Origin: an uncultured Alphaproteobacteria bacterium
GTDB lineage: Bacteria > Pseudomonadota > Alphaproteobacteria > SP197
NCBI GenBank assembly: GCA_943787175.1
Contig: CALSLK010000030.1
Span: 1-59,726 of the forward strand
Length of the DNA stretch: 59,726 bases
Reading direction: 5' to 3'
Of this stretch, positions 18,315-26,956 are shown piece by piece. Positions within the stretch are counted from its first letter, which is position 1. Each line of letters starts with the position of its first letter. The position numbers were made by a program, and so were the translations under genes. The notes under the pieces were generated by a model, which saw only the letters and a program-made list of their open reading frames with translations, had not been told where the DNA came from and ran no database searches.

Positions 18315-19292
18315 GTGGGTCGCGCAGCAGGACGCCTGTTCAGTCTGCTGGTCGTTGCAATTCTCGCAGCGGTCGCCGCAGTTCTGTGGTTCGACAGCGA
18401 AGTTCAGGCGCCCGGTCCCTTGAGCGAACCTGCAACCCTTATCGTGCCCAGTGGTACCAGTGTCGCCATGATTGCGGCCGATCTGGAGCGCCAGGGCGTC
18501 ATTGCCGATTCGGATTTCATGATGTGGCGCGCGCGCTGGCGCGATGAAGCACACCTCCTCAAAGCCGGCGAATACGTTTTTGAACCCGGTGTCTCCATCG
18601 ATGATGTGATCGACCAGATGGTCGAGGGCAAGGTTGTCGCCCATCGCGTGACTATTCCCGAAGGGCTGACCAGCCTGGAGATCATCGAAATCATCAACAA
18701 CGCCGAACTCCTGACCGGTGAGATTGTCGAGATCCCGCCGCAGGGCTCCGTGCTTCCCGAGACCTATCATTTCGAACGTGGCGAAACCCGTCAGGCCGTT
18801 CTCAACCGCATGACAACAGCGCTCGATCTCACGTTGGCCGAGCTTTGGTTGACCAAGGCGGAAAACCTCCCCATCGCCACGCCGGAAGAAGCCGTCATCC
18901 TGGCCTCGGTCGTGGAGAAAGAAACCGGTGTTGCTTCAGAGCGTCCCCACATTGCCGGCGTTTTCGTCAACCGGCTCAATCGCGGCATGCCGTTGCAGTC
19001 TGATCCCACCGTCATCTTTGCCCTGACCCAGGGACAGGCCCCCCTGGGTCGCGCCCTGTTGCGCAAGGACTGGGAGTACGATGATCCCTACAACACCTAC
19101 ATGTTTCCAGGCCTGCCGCCTGGCCCCATCGCCAATCCCGGCCGTGACGCCATCGCCGCAGTACTTCAGCCGCTGGACACCAAAGATATCTATTTCATGG
19201 CTGATGGCACGGGCGGCCACGCCTTCGCTGAGACGCTCACCGAGCACAACCGCAATGTGCAGGCCTATCGTGCGTGGCAAGCTGCGCAATAA
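18315..19292 (+). CDS. mltG: Endolytic murein transglycosylase MltG
   Basis: A membrane-anchored lytic transglycosylase that cleaves nascent glycan strands. A GTG start gives 325 residues with one N-terminal transmembrane helix (LFSLLVVAILAAVAAVLWF), a LysM-like stretch, and the YceG domain with the catalytic glutamate in LASVVEKETG. SDPTVIFAL and YNTYMFPGLPPGPIANPG are family hallmarks. It is directly downstream of fabF, a common arrangement, and converges with an SDR gene. Confidence 0.95.
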   Translation: MGRAAGRLFSLLVVAILAAVAAVLWFDSEVQAPGPLSEPATLIVPSGTSVAMIAADLERQGVIADSDFMMWRARWRDEAHLLKAGEYVFEPGVSIDDVIDQMVEGKVVAHRVTIPEGLTSLEIIEIINNAELLTGEIVEIPPQGSVLPETYHFERGETRQAVLNRMTTALDLTLAELWLTKAENLPIATPEEAVILASVVEKETGVASERPHIAGVFVNRLNRGMPLQSDPTVIFALTQGQAPLGRALLRKDWEYDDPYNTYMFPGLPPGPIANPGRDAIAAVLQPLDTKDIYFMADGTGGHAFAETLTEHNRNVQAYRAWQAAQ

Positions 19293-19298
19293 GGGCTA

Positions 19299-20075
19299 CT
19301 AGCCCTCTTGGGAGGGCTTGCTCGGCGTTTTCGCCAGCAGGGCATCGGTCAGGGCAAGCGGCAACATCGCTACCAGTTGCGCCAGCCAGGTGGTCTGCCA
19401 GGGGAAGGCGATGCGCGCCTTGTTGCGGGCAAGGCCGCGTTTGATGATGCGTGCGGAACGTTCGGCATCCATCAGGAACGGCATGGGATAGGGATTGCCG
19501 TCGCTCATGGGCGTGCGCACAAAGCCCGGACAGATCACCGAAAGTTTCACGTTATGCTGGCGCAACCACACGCGCTGACCTTCGCCCCACAGGCGCAGCG
19601 TCGCCTTGCTGGCACAATAGGCCGGCGCACCGGGGAACCCGCGGAAGCTTGCCAGCGACGACATCACCGCGACCTGACCGCGCTTGCGCGCGACCATGGC
19701 CGGCAGCACCGGCAGGACTGTGTTGAACGCGCCGTCCACATTGGTTTCCATGATTCGACGCGTTTGCTCGGGGCTCTCGCCGGCAAAACCGGTGCCTGCA
19801 GAGATACCGGCATTGGCAACCACCAGATCCAGGTTGCCCTGAGCGTCACATGCCTCGACCCATGCCTTCATCGCGACATGGTCGGTCACATCGATGGCTG
19901 CGGTCTGGCAGGCAGCCCCGGCTGTTTTGCAGCGCCCTGCCAGATCAGCCAGACGGGTTTCGTCGCGGCCACCCAGAAAGAGCGTGACACCAGGTGCAGC
20001 GTAAATCTCAGCCAGTGCCGCACCAATGCCGCTGCTTGCGCCGGTAATCAGGATGTTGCGGGGTTGTTGGTCCAT
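19299..20075 (-). CDS. SDR family oxidoreductase
   Basis: A short-chain dehydrogenase of 258 residues with a complete signature: cofactor loop TGASSGIGAALAEI, ANAGIS, catalytic Ser in VAVMSSLASFRG, and Tyr-Lys in YCASKATLRLWG. The C-terminal part carries a hydrophobic stretch (WLAQLVAMLPLALTDALL), suggesting membrane association. The substrate is unknown. ATG at 20075 is preferred over TTG at 20084. It stands alone between convergent mltG and divergent yicC. Confidence 0.87.
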   Translation of the reverse strand: MDQQPRNILITGASSGIGAALAEIYAAPGVTLFLGGRDETRLADLAGRCKTAGAACQTAAIDVTDHVAMKAWVEACDAQGNLDLVVANAGISAGTGFAGESPEQTRRIMETNVDGAFNTVLPVLPAMVARKRGQVAVMSSLASFRGFPGAPAYCASKATLRLWGEGQRVWLRQHNVKLSVICPGFVRTPMSDGNPYPMPFLMDAERSARIIKRGLARNKARIAFPWQTTWLAQLVAMLPLALTDALLAKTPSKPSQEG

Positions 20076-20187
20076 GGTGGGCAAGGTTATACAGTCTCCG
20101 TCGCCTGGGGCGAGGCTCTGTCGTCAGACATCATCGGTTTTTCGCGGCATCTGAATCTATCACCACCCGTGGAACCAAGGTTTGACG

Positions 20188-21063
20188 ATGCAGAGCATGA
20201 CCGGATTCGCCCGCATCGAAGGCGCCGCCGAGGGCCTCTCATGGATATGGGAAGCACGCAGCGTCAACGGCAAGGGGCTCGATATCCGCTCGCGCCTGCC
20301 GCACGGCCTTGACCTCCTGGAACAGGCCGCCCGGGAGGCTGCCGATCGCCACATGGCGCGCGGCAATGTCACGGCCTCGCTCAGCATCAACCGTGAAGCC
20401 ACGCAATCCCTGGTGATCAATCGTGAAGCCTTCGACCAGATTGTTGCCATGGCTCGTGAGCTTGGCGACCAGGAAGGTGTCGCACCGCCCAGCCTGGATG
20501 GTCTGCTGCGTCTGCCCGGTGTCATGGAAACGGCAACCCAAAGCAACGAGCCGCTTGATGAAGAAACCATCACGGCCCTGCGCGCTGGCCTGGAAGATCT
20601 GATGGCTGCTCTGGGCGCCAACCGCGCCGTTGAAGGCGGTCGCCTGCTTGCTGTCATGAACCAGCTGCTCGAAGAGATCACCGGCCTTGTCAGCGCAGCC
20701 GAAGAAAGTGCCGGCGCCCAGCCCGACCATATCCGCGAGCGTCTGTTGGCCCAGATCGCCGACATGACCCAGGGGCAACACCCCGTTACGGAAGAACGCC
20801 TGGCACAGGAGGTCACCATCCTTGCGACTCGTGCCGATGTGCGTGAGGAAATCGACCGTCTGAAGACCCATCTGGAAGCCTTGCGTGATCTCTTGGGGGA
20901 TGAGGCTGCGCCCGGCCGTCGCCTGGGATTCCTGTGTCAGGAACTCCTGCGCGAAGCCAACACGCTCTGTTCCAAATCATCGGAAACCGGTCTCACGGCC
21001 ATCGGACTCGATCTCAAGGTCGCTATCGACCGCCTGCGTGAGCAGGCTCTCAACGTGGAGTAG
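20188..21063 (+). CDS. yicC: YicC/YloC family endoribonuclease
   Basis: A conserved RNA-acting protein; E. coli YicC takes part in RNA turnover. At 291 residues it shows the family N-terminus MQSMTGFARIEG, the early WEARSVNGKGLDIRSRLP, and the C-terminal half ending with REANTLCSKSSETGLTAIGLDLKVAIDRLREQALNVE-like residues (about 258-291). An upstream TTG at 20182 is less likely. It lies 4 bases before gmk, the usual yicC-gmk pair. Confidence 0.93.
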   Translation: MQSMTGFARIEGAAEGLSWIWEARSVNGKGLDIRSRLPHGLDLLEQAAREAADRHMARGNVTASLSINREATQSLVINREAFDQIVAMARELGDQEGVAPPSLDGLLRLPGVMETATQSNEPLDEETITALRAGLEDLMAALGANRAVEGGRLLAVMNQLLEEITGLVSAAEESAGAQPDHIRERLLAQIADMTQGQHPVTEERLAQEVTILATRADVREEIDRLKTHLEALRDLLGDEAAPGRRLGFLCQELLREANTLCSKSSETGLTAIGLDLKVAIDRLREQALNVE

Positions 21064-21067
21064 GGCG

Positions 21068-21709
21068 ATGCCCGATGTGAACCGCCGTGGCCTGATGCTG
21101 GTGCTGTCTTCTCCGTCGGGAGCCGGTAAGACAACCATTTCGCGCCGCCTGCTCGAAGAAGACGATAACCTCGACATGTCGGTTTCGATCACGACACGTC
21201 CCATGCGACCGGGCGAGGTCAACGGTACGGACTATCATTTCATCGACCAGTCCCGCTTCGATGCCATGGTCGCCGCCAATGAGCTGCTTGAGCACGCAAC
21301 CGTCTTCGGCAACGCCTATGGAACTCCCCGTGGTCCAGTGGAAGAGGCCCTTGGCGCCGGTCACGACATTCTCTTCGATGTCGACTGGCAAGGCGCTCAG
21401 CAGCTCGGCGATGCGATGCGTGACGATCTTGTTTCAGTGTTCATTCTGCCGCCCTCGGCTGAAGAACTGCATCGCCGTTTGGTCAATCGAGCGTCGGATC
21501 CCGAAGACGTTGTTCGCCACAGGATGGCCAAAGCCAGCGATGAGATGAGCCATTTTCCCGAATACGATTACGTTGTGGTGAACGAAGACATTGATCAGAG
21601 CATCACCGGAGTCCGATCCATCCTGCACGCTGAACGGCTACGCCGTGAAAGACAGATCGGCCTGACACCCTTCGTCAATACGATGCGCCGCGAACTGGAC
21701 GAGGGCTGA
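21068..21709 (+). CDS. gmk: Guanylate kinase
   Basis: Phosphorylates GMP to GDP. The 213-residue protein has the P-loop SSPSGAGKTTISRRL (about residues 14-28), the GMP-binding SITTRPMRPGEVNGTDYHF and the lid region HRRLVNRASDPEDVVRHRM. It is preceded by TAGGGCG and follows yicC after 4 bases, so both come from one transcript. Confidence 0.97.
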   Translation: MPDVNRRGLMLVLSSPSGAGKTTISRRLLEEDDNLDMSVSITTRPMRPGEVNGTDYHFIDQSRFDAMVAANELLEHATVFGNAYGTPRGPVEEALGAGHDILFDVDWQGAQQLGDAMRDDLVSVFILPPSAEELHRRLVNRASDPEDVVRHRMAKASDEMSHFPEYDYVVVNEDIDQSITGVRSILHAERLRRERQIGLTPFVNTMRRELDEG

Positions 21710-21720
21710 GCCATCTGCCT

Positions 21721-22866
21721 TCAGTCGTCGAACGCTAGCAGGGCGATTTCTTCCAGCATGGCAATGACCGGCGGGTAATAGTCCCGCGGATAACCATCCT
21801 TGTCCTCGATCACGCTGTAGGCCACGCCCACGACGCCGCTTTGCGGGTCGCACAACATGTACTGGCCGCCATAACCGCCATGACCGATCCAACGCCCGTT
21901 GGTGTTGGTCTGGTTCGAATAGCGCAGATGATCGCGTGGCGGTGGTTGGGGTACACCGCGGCCGGGCGTTGCCTCGATAAAGGCAGCACTGCCCACCTGG
22001 TTGCCATCGACGCCCATGCCGCGCCGCACGAAGAGCGATCCGTATCGCGCCATGTCGCGGGCTGTCAGGCTTGCACCGCCCGACAGGACGGGAAACCCCT
22101 CGCGGTCACAGCTTGTGTGGAAACTGCCGGCCAGTCCGGCCGCGTCGGTGATCTCACTCAGCATTTCGCGCATCGTGCGCCCGGAAACCACTTCAGCGAT
22201 CCAACCCAGGACGTCCGTGTTGGTGTCTTTGTAATGGATGAAACCACTGGTATTCGTGACGTCGTCACTCTGAACCTCCGTCACAAATTCCTTGATCGTC
22301 TGTTCCTGCCAGTCGCCCTGCGGCAGGCGCCAGCCCATGGACGGTTCATAGTTCCAATAAGTCGAGGTCGGGTCGGTGAAATCCTCGGTGAAGTCGTTGA
22401 TGACATTCATGTCCAGGACCTGCTGGACGGTTGCCTCTGCATACCCGCTGCCGATTTCTGGAAGGTAATCACGAACCTTGCCGGAGAGGTCAATCAGCCC
22501 GTCTTCCACAAGGCGGCCGATGACCAGATTCATGACAGTCTTGTTCATCGACTGAATGCTATGCGGCTGATCCGGCCCGAAATCTGCCGCATAGGCCTCG
22601 TGCAGGACGTGCTGGCCTCTGATGACGACCAACGCGGAAAACGCCGTGCGTTGGCTGAACCGGCGCACGGATTCCATGTCACCAATGCGCAGATCGATCC
22701 GGCGCGACAAGGTCATGACCCGCTGGGCCCGCAGGCTCAGGCTGTAACGCGTCAACCGATGAAGGTTATGAAATCCATGCCGCCGATTGTCGGGCATGTT
22801 CCAGTTGGGTTTGTTATCGTCCGTGACCGTCAGATCAGGATTTTCGGTGGTGTCGATGGTGGTCAT
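21721..22866 (-). CDS. Serine hydrolase (class C beta-lactamase-like fold)
   Basis: A 381-residue protein with the penicillin-binding/beta-lactamase-like fold. Seen are the SxxK motif in SIQSMNKTVMNL, a Tyr-x-x-x-Asn variant in HYKDTNTDVLGW, and HGGYGGQYM in place of the KTG motif. No signal peptide is obvious, which suggests a cytoplasmic esterase or amidase-like enzyme rather than an antibiotic-resistance enzyme. ATG at 22866 (MTTIDTTENPDLTV) is chosen; the frame opens earlier without a good start. It is convergent with gmk. Confidence 0.83.
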   Translation of the reverse strand: MTTIDTTENPDLTVTDDNKPNWNMPDNRRHGFHNLHRLTRYSLSLRAQRVMTLSRRIDLRIGDMESVRRFSQRTAFSALVVIRGQHVLHEAYAADFGPDQPHSIQSMNKTVMNLVIGRLVEDGLIDLSGKVRDYLPEIGSGYAEATVQQVLDMNVINDFTEDFTDPTSTYWNYEPSMGWRLPQGDWQEQTIKEFVTEVQSDDVTNTSGFIHYKDTNTDVLGWIAEVVSGRTMREMLSEITDAAGLAGSFHTSCDREGFPVLSGGASLTARDMARYGSLFVRRGMGVDGNQVGSAAFIEATPGRGVPQPPPRDHLRYSNQTNTNGRWIGHGGYGGQYMLCDPQSGVVGVAYSVIEDKDGYPRDYYPPVIAMLEEIALLAFDD

Positions 22867-22928
22867 GGCGCCCCGGCAAGAATGGTTAACTATCAGACCA
22901 TCCCTGCCGGCCCGCAACCATGTCAACC

Positions 22929-23454
22929 TCAGGCCATCAGGCGTCGATCAGGCATGCTTGGAATGCTGTCGCCGCACACAGCACCCGACAAACCATCCAG
23001 GGCGCCTGGCGTCAGGGCCAGAATCTGCAGCCGGTCACGGTCCTTGCTTTCGGGAAGAAGAATGCCGTGGGGCAGGGCGGGTTCGAAACCATAACGCTGA
23101 TAAAGGCCGTGCTCGCCGATCAGTACGACAAGACGGTGGCCCAAAGCCTGCGCGCGATCCAGGCTGTAGCGGATCAGCATGCGGGCAAAGCCACGGCCCG
23201 CGATGATCAGGGTCAATGGCCACGGGTCCAAGCTGGATCGCCCTGGTGCCCGCGCCGATCAGCACGGGCCAGTAACGGATGGTGCCCACAAGCTGGTCAT
23301 TCTCGTGCACCACCATGGAAAGGCCCGGCACAGGTTCCGTTCCGGCGCGCATGCGCGCTGCCGGGCTGTCGGTCAGCCGGTTGCCCAGGGATAGTCTGGC
23401 AAGTTGCAGGACGGCGTCCTGATCCTCTGCCCGTTCTTCAATAATCGAAAACAC
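22929..23454 (-). CDS. GNAT family N-acetyltransferase, one frameshift
   Basis: A GNAT acetyltransferase of about 174 residues when one base is removed. The first frame runs MFSIIEERAEDQDAVLQLAR to the beta-strand LGPVAIDPDHRG; the second continues RGFARMLIRYSLDRAQALGH and GLYQRYGFEPALPHGI. The break falls in the acetyl-CoA loop, where HRGRGFAR would be expected, and is explained by one extra C near 23197. Relatives include YhbS-like enzymes. It may be a read error or a recent inactivation, since flanking sequence is clean. Confidence 0.8.
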
Positions 23455-23734
23455 TGTTCTGCTCCTGAAGGATTGAGACGGTTTTGATCATGTCCGCCTC
23501 GGTCCGGCTGTGCCGGCACCCTCTTGGGTTCAGAATTGCCACGTACATCCCGAAACAAGGACAGCACGCCGCGACCGAGGCTCGGTTCGCAGCGGACGTC
23601 GTCGTCCAGCAGAGATGATGCAGAACAGCATGGCATTCCGTCGTTTCGTTCGTCAGGCGCGATGTAGCGCAAAGAATCGTCAGTGGCCACAAGTTTTGCC
23701 GGATCGAATCGTCGTCACCGCCAGAGGCATTGCT
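23455..23734. other. Non-coding gap between the GNAT gene and rsmA
   Basis: This 280-base stretch has short open frames on both strands, but none resembles a protein family or has a convincing ribosome site. No strong hairpin was noticed. It should contain the promoter of the GNAT gene and the end of the rsmA transcript. Confidence 0.4.
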
Positions 23735-24583
23735 TCAGATATCGGTGCCGACGATATCCTGGTGAACACGTGCCAGCGCGCAGAACCCCTTGATGTTGAT
23801 CTTCTCAGCGCGCAGATCCGGGCGGATGCCGGCGGCTTCAAGCGCAGAAACCGGATCTGCAAATGTTGTCCCCAGCGAATTGCGCAGCGTCTTTCGGCGC
23901 TGGCCAAAAGCCGCCTTGGTCACGGCACGAAGATGGTTGATCTGCGCCGGATACAAAGGGCATGAACGGGGCGTGATGCGCAAGACGCTGGCCGAAACCT
24001 TGGGCGCTGGAACGAACGCTTCAGGGGGCACATCAAGGCAAGCCTCCACCGCGCACAACCATTGCACCAGAACACTAAGGCGCCCGTAACTTTTGCTGCC
24101 CGGCTGCGCAGCAATGCGATGGCCCACTTCCTTCTGGAACATCAGCAACATGTGCGCAATGGGCATGCCCGATTCAACAAGTTGCATCAGCACTTCGGTC
24201 GCAATGTTGAACGGCAGGTTGCCGGCAATGACCGGTGGTTGGGTGAAGAGGCGGGGCAGGTCGGCCTCAAGGACATCCGCTTCAATGATCTCCAGCCTGC
24301 CGTTGGAGACTTCCGAAAGTTCCTGCAGGGCAGCGACACATCGCCTGTCCTTCTCCAGGGCAGTGACCTGTTGTGCGCCAGCCCGCAGAAAGGCGCGGGT
24401 CAGGCCGCCGGGCCCCGGTCCGATTTCGATTACATGAGCATTGGAGAGGTCACCGCTGAAGCTGACAATGCGATCAAGCAGGTTCTCGTCAAACAGGAAG
24501 TTCTGCCCCAGGGACCGACGCGCGCGCAGACCATGCCGGTCGGCGACGTCACGCAGGGGCGGCAGAGAATCGAGATCAGCCAT
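23735..24583 (-). CDS. rsmA: 16S rRNA dimethyladenosine transferase
   Basis: Methylates two adjacent adenines near the 3' end of 16S rRNA during 30S maturation. The 282-residue enzyme shows SLGQNFLFDENLLDRIV, the SAM motif EIGPGPGGLTRAFL and the catalytic NLPFNIATEVLMQL, plus KAAFGQRRKTLRNSL near the C-terminus. ATG at 24583 overlaps pdxA by 8 bases. It is the last gene of the lptF-lptG-lptD-surA-pdxA-rsmA series. Confidence 0.96.
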   Translation of the reverse strand: MADLDSLPPLRDVADRHGLRARRSLGQNFLFDENLLDRIVSFSGDLSNAHVIEIGPGPGGLTRAFLRAGAQQVTALEKDRRCVAALQELSEVSNGRLEIIEADVLEADLPRLFTQPPVIAGNLPFNIATEVLMQLVESGMPIAHMLLMFQKEVGHRIAAQPGSKSYGRLSVLVQWLCAVEACLDVPPEAFVPAPKVSASVLRITPRSCPLYPAQINHLRAVTKAAFGQRRKTLRNSLGTTFADPVSALEAAGIRPDLRAEKINIKGFCALARVHQDIVGTDI

Positions 24584-25580
24584 GTCTGCGCCGTTGCTGC
24601 GCCATCTCCATGGCCAGGCGCAGGGCCGCAATCAGACTGGTAGCCGTTGCCTTGCCTGAGCCTGCGATATCAAGTGCTGTGCCGTGATCGGGGGACGTCC
24701 GCACGAACGGAAGGCCCAGTGTCGTGTTGACGCCGCTGTCAAAGGCCAGGGTCTTGAGTGGGATCAGGGCCTGGTCGTGATACATGCACAACGCCACGTC
24801 ATAGGTGGCGCGTGCAGACTCATGAAACATCGTGTCGCCGGGCAGGGGGCCGGTCACATCCAGTCCTGTATTCCGCAAGTGCTCCACCGCCGGCCGGATG
24901 ATCGCTCCGTCTTCTGGACCCAGCATGCCGTTTTCTCCGGCGTGCGGATTAAGGCCTGCCAGGGCAAGGCGCGGTTTCTCAATCCCGAAGTCGCGGCGCA
25001 GGGCCTGTTCGGTGATCATGGCGGTCTCGATAATCAGGTCGCGGGTCAGGGCACGCGGCACCTCCGAGAGCGGCATGTGGACCGTCACGGGTACGACCCG
25101 CAGCCCACCACCTGCCAGCATCATGACCGATCGGGCGCCGCCACCGGCAAGTTCAGCCAGAAATTCGGTATGGCCGGGGTGTGCAAAACCGGCTTCCGCC
25201 AGGACGGATTTCTGAATCGGGTTGGTGACAACGCCACCGGCCTCTCCGACCATCGTGAGCTCAACGGCACGACGAATAGCACGCAGTACGGCTCCGGCAG
25301 TTCCCGGGCCCGGCTTGCCTGGCTCGCATCGGATTGTCTCGCCAATCGACAGAACCGGAAGCGCATCTTGGAAGTGTGTGCTTGCTTCGTCTGGTTTCTC
25401 AATCTGCCTCAGAGGTGTCTGAAGTCCGGTCGCTGCAGCAAGTTCCTGCAAACGCGTCAGGTCATCGATGACAAAAAAGGGGCAGTTATCGCGATGCAAT
25501 GCATGCCAGGCCTTCAGACTGATCTCGCCGCCGATCCCGGCAGGCTCGCCCATGGTCAGGGCAAGCGGCGGGTGACTCAT
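24576..25580 (-). CDS. pdxA: 4-hydroxythreonine-4-phosphate dehydrogenase
   Basis: An NAD-dependent enzyme of the DXP-dependent vitamin B6 pathway. The 334-residue protein begins MSHPPLALTMGEPAGIGGE; metal-binding histidines occur in HPGHTEFLAEL, LAGLNPHAGENGMLG and CMYHDQALIPLK. It overlaps surA upstream (ATGA) and rsmA downstream, so translation is tightly coupled, the classical surA-pdxA-rsmA order. Confidence 0.96.
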   Translation of the reverse strand: MSHPPLALTMGEPAGIGGEISLKAWHALHRDNCPFFVIDDLTRLQELAAATGLQTPLRQIEKPDEASTHFQDALPVLSIGETIRCEPGKPGPGTAGAVLRAIRRAVELTMVGEAGGVVTNPIQKSVLAEAGFAHPGHTEFLAELAGGGARSVMMLAGGGLRVVPVTVHMPLSEVPRALTRDLIIETAMITEQALRRDFGIEKPRLALAGLNPHAGENGMLGPEDGAIIRPAVEHLRNTGLDVTGPLPGDTMFHESARATYDVALCMYHDQALIPLKTLAFDSGVNTTLGLPFVRTSPDHGTALDIAGSGKATATSLIAALRLAMEMAQQRRRHG

Positions 25581-26848
25581 ATGCGAATGTCCACGAAGGA
25601 TACGCGGCGCAGGTCGCGCAGGTAACCACGTGCCACCAGGTCAAACTGGATCGTCTCAAGGTTGGCCTGGATTTCCTCACGTGAGGGAAGGCCGTTGTCG
25701 GCGTCGGCAAGGCCACACACCATGATGACGTGGAAACCCTGTTCGGTGCGTACCGGTGCACTTGCTTCGCCTGCGCCAAGCCCCGTCACCGCGTCGCGGA
25801 ACGTCGGCTGCAGATCGCCCAGTCGGATTGTGATTTCCGAGCCCACGGCCAGGGTGGAGTCGGCCGCACCCAGGGCATCGAGGTCGCCACAAACTTCAAG
25901 TGTACTGCCTGCCAACGCAGCCTGCTGGCTTACACTGGCATCTGTCTCACCCTCTGCGATCGGAAAGATGACCTGTCGCATGGTCAGGTTCGTGTCGTCT
26001 GGTGTTGCATCGAACCCGACACGTTTCTCGCGCATCAGGATCAGGTTGAACCCGCCGATGACCCGAATGGGTTGCGAGAGTTCACCAATGGAAAGCTGGG
26101 GCACAACGGCGCGCAGATCCTCGGCAAGCTGATCTTCGACAATCCAGCCCAGGTCTCCGCCCTCGATCGCGCTGGCACTTTGGGAAAACTGGCGCGCAAT
26201 GATGGGGAAACTGGCGCCGGATTCGATGGCGTCGCGCAGGCGCAGCATATTCGCTTCGATCTCGGGCTCTTTGGACGGCTCGTCAATGGCCAGGAAGATT
26301 TCCGCCAGCAGATAGGCAGGCTGGTCGGCTGCTGCGCGAAGCCGTTCAAGCTCGGCATCAATGTCGGCGTCGGTGATACCTTCGCGCTGCGCTCTGCGGT
26401 CGACCAGTTCGGACCAGACGATCTCGGCCGTCAACTGATCGTTCAGGGATTCGATGTTCAGATTGTTGTAGGCCATGAAGGCTTGGAGCTGACCAGGTTG
26501 GATGCCCAGGTTCTGCTCCACAATGGGATAGACTTGGCCGAAGTTGACTTCCACGTCGTCCAGACCAGCTCGCGCGCCCTCCTGCATCTGCAGGCGTTCG
26601 TCGATCAGGGTGCGCAGCACCTGGGGAATGATCCGTCGTTCCGTTTCCTGCGTGTACTCCAGGCCCGTGGTCGCAAAGATGATGGCTGTGCGCTCATAGA
26701 CATCGAGCAGCGAAATGGCATCGTCGTTGACGACCGCAGCAATGCGCACGGCATCCTGCGAACGCGCATCGCTGCCCGCAAGGGTCAGCGCACCGAACGC
26801 GGAAATCAGGGCAATAAGGCAGATGAGGGCTTTTGTTTGGGCAAACAT
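25577..26848 (-). CDS. surA: Periplasmic chaperone/peptidyl-prolyl isomerase SurA
   Basis: Chaperone that escorts outer-membrane beta-barrel proteins, including LptD, across the periplasm. ATG at 26848 gives 423 residues with a signal peptide (ALICLIALISAFGALTLAG, then SDARSQD). The N-terminal SurA domain includes RIAAVVNDDAISLLDVYERT; two parvulin-like PPIase units follow, the first with FSQSASAIEGGDLGWI and the second less conserved. Located immediately after lptD, its main client. Confidence 0.9.
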   Translation of the reverse strand: MFAQTKALICLIALISAFGALTLAGSDARSQDAVRIAAVVNDDAISLLDVYERTAIIFATTGLEYTQETERRIIPQVLRTLIDERLQMQEGARAGLDDVEVNFGQVYPIVEQNLGIQPGQLQAFMAYNNLNIESLNDQLTAEIVWSELVDRRAQREGITDADIDAELERLRAAADQPAYLLAEIFLAIDEPSKEPEIEANMLRLRDAIESGASFPIIARQFSQSASAIEGGDLGWIVEDQLAEDLRAVVPQLSIGELSQPIRVIGGFNLILMREKRVGFDATPDDTNLTMRQVIFPIAEGETDASVSQQAALAGSTLEVCGDLDALGAADSTLAVGSEITIRLGDLQPTFRDAVTGLGAGEASAPVRTEQGFHVIMVCGLADADNGLPSREEIQANLETIQFDLVARGYLRDLRRVSFVDIRI

Positions 26849-26956
26849 GACAGTTGGTTCTTGGAAAGCGCGGACCATGGAAGAGTGAAAGGCCGAAATC
26901 AAGGCGCTTTCATGACATCGCCGCCTCAAAGGCTGGAGAATTTGCATATCCAGCAC

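Noticed and set aside
17487..18770. Open frame of 427 codons on the minus strand
   Set aside because: Antisense to fabF and mltG, both intact and well conserved.
21841..23094. Open frame of 417 codons on the plus strand
   Set aside because: Antisense to the serine hydrolase gene and part of the GNAT gene; no family features.
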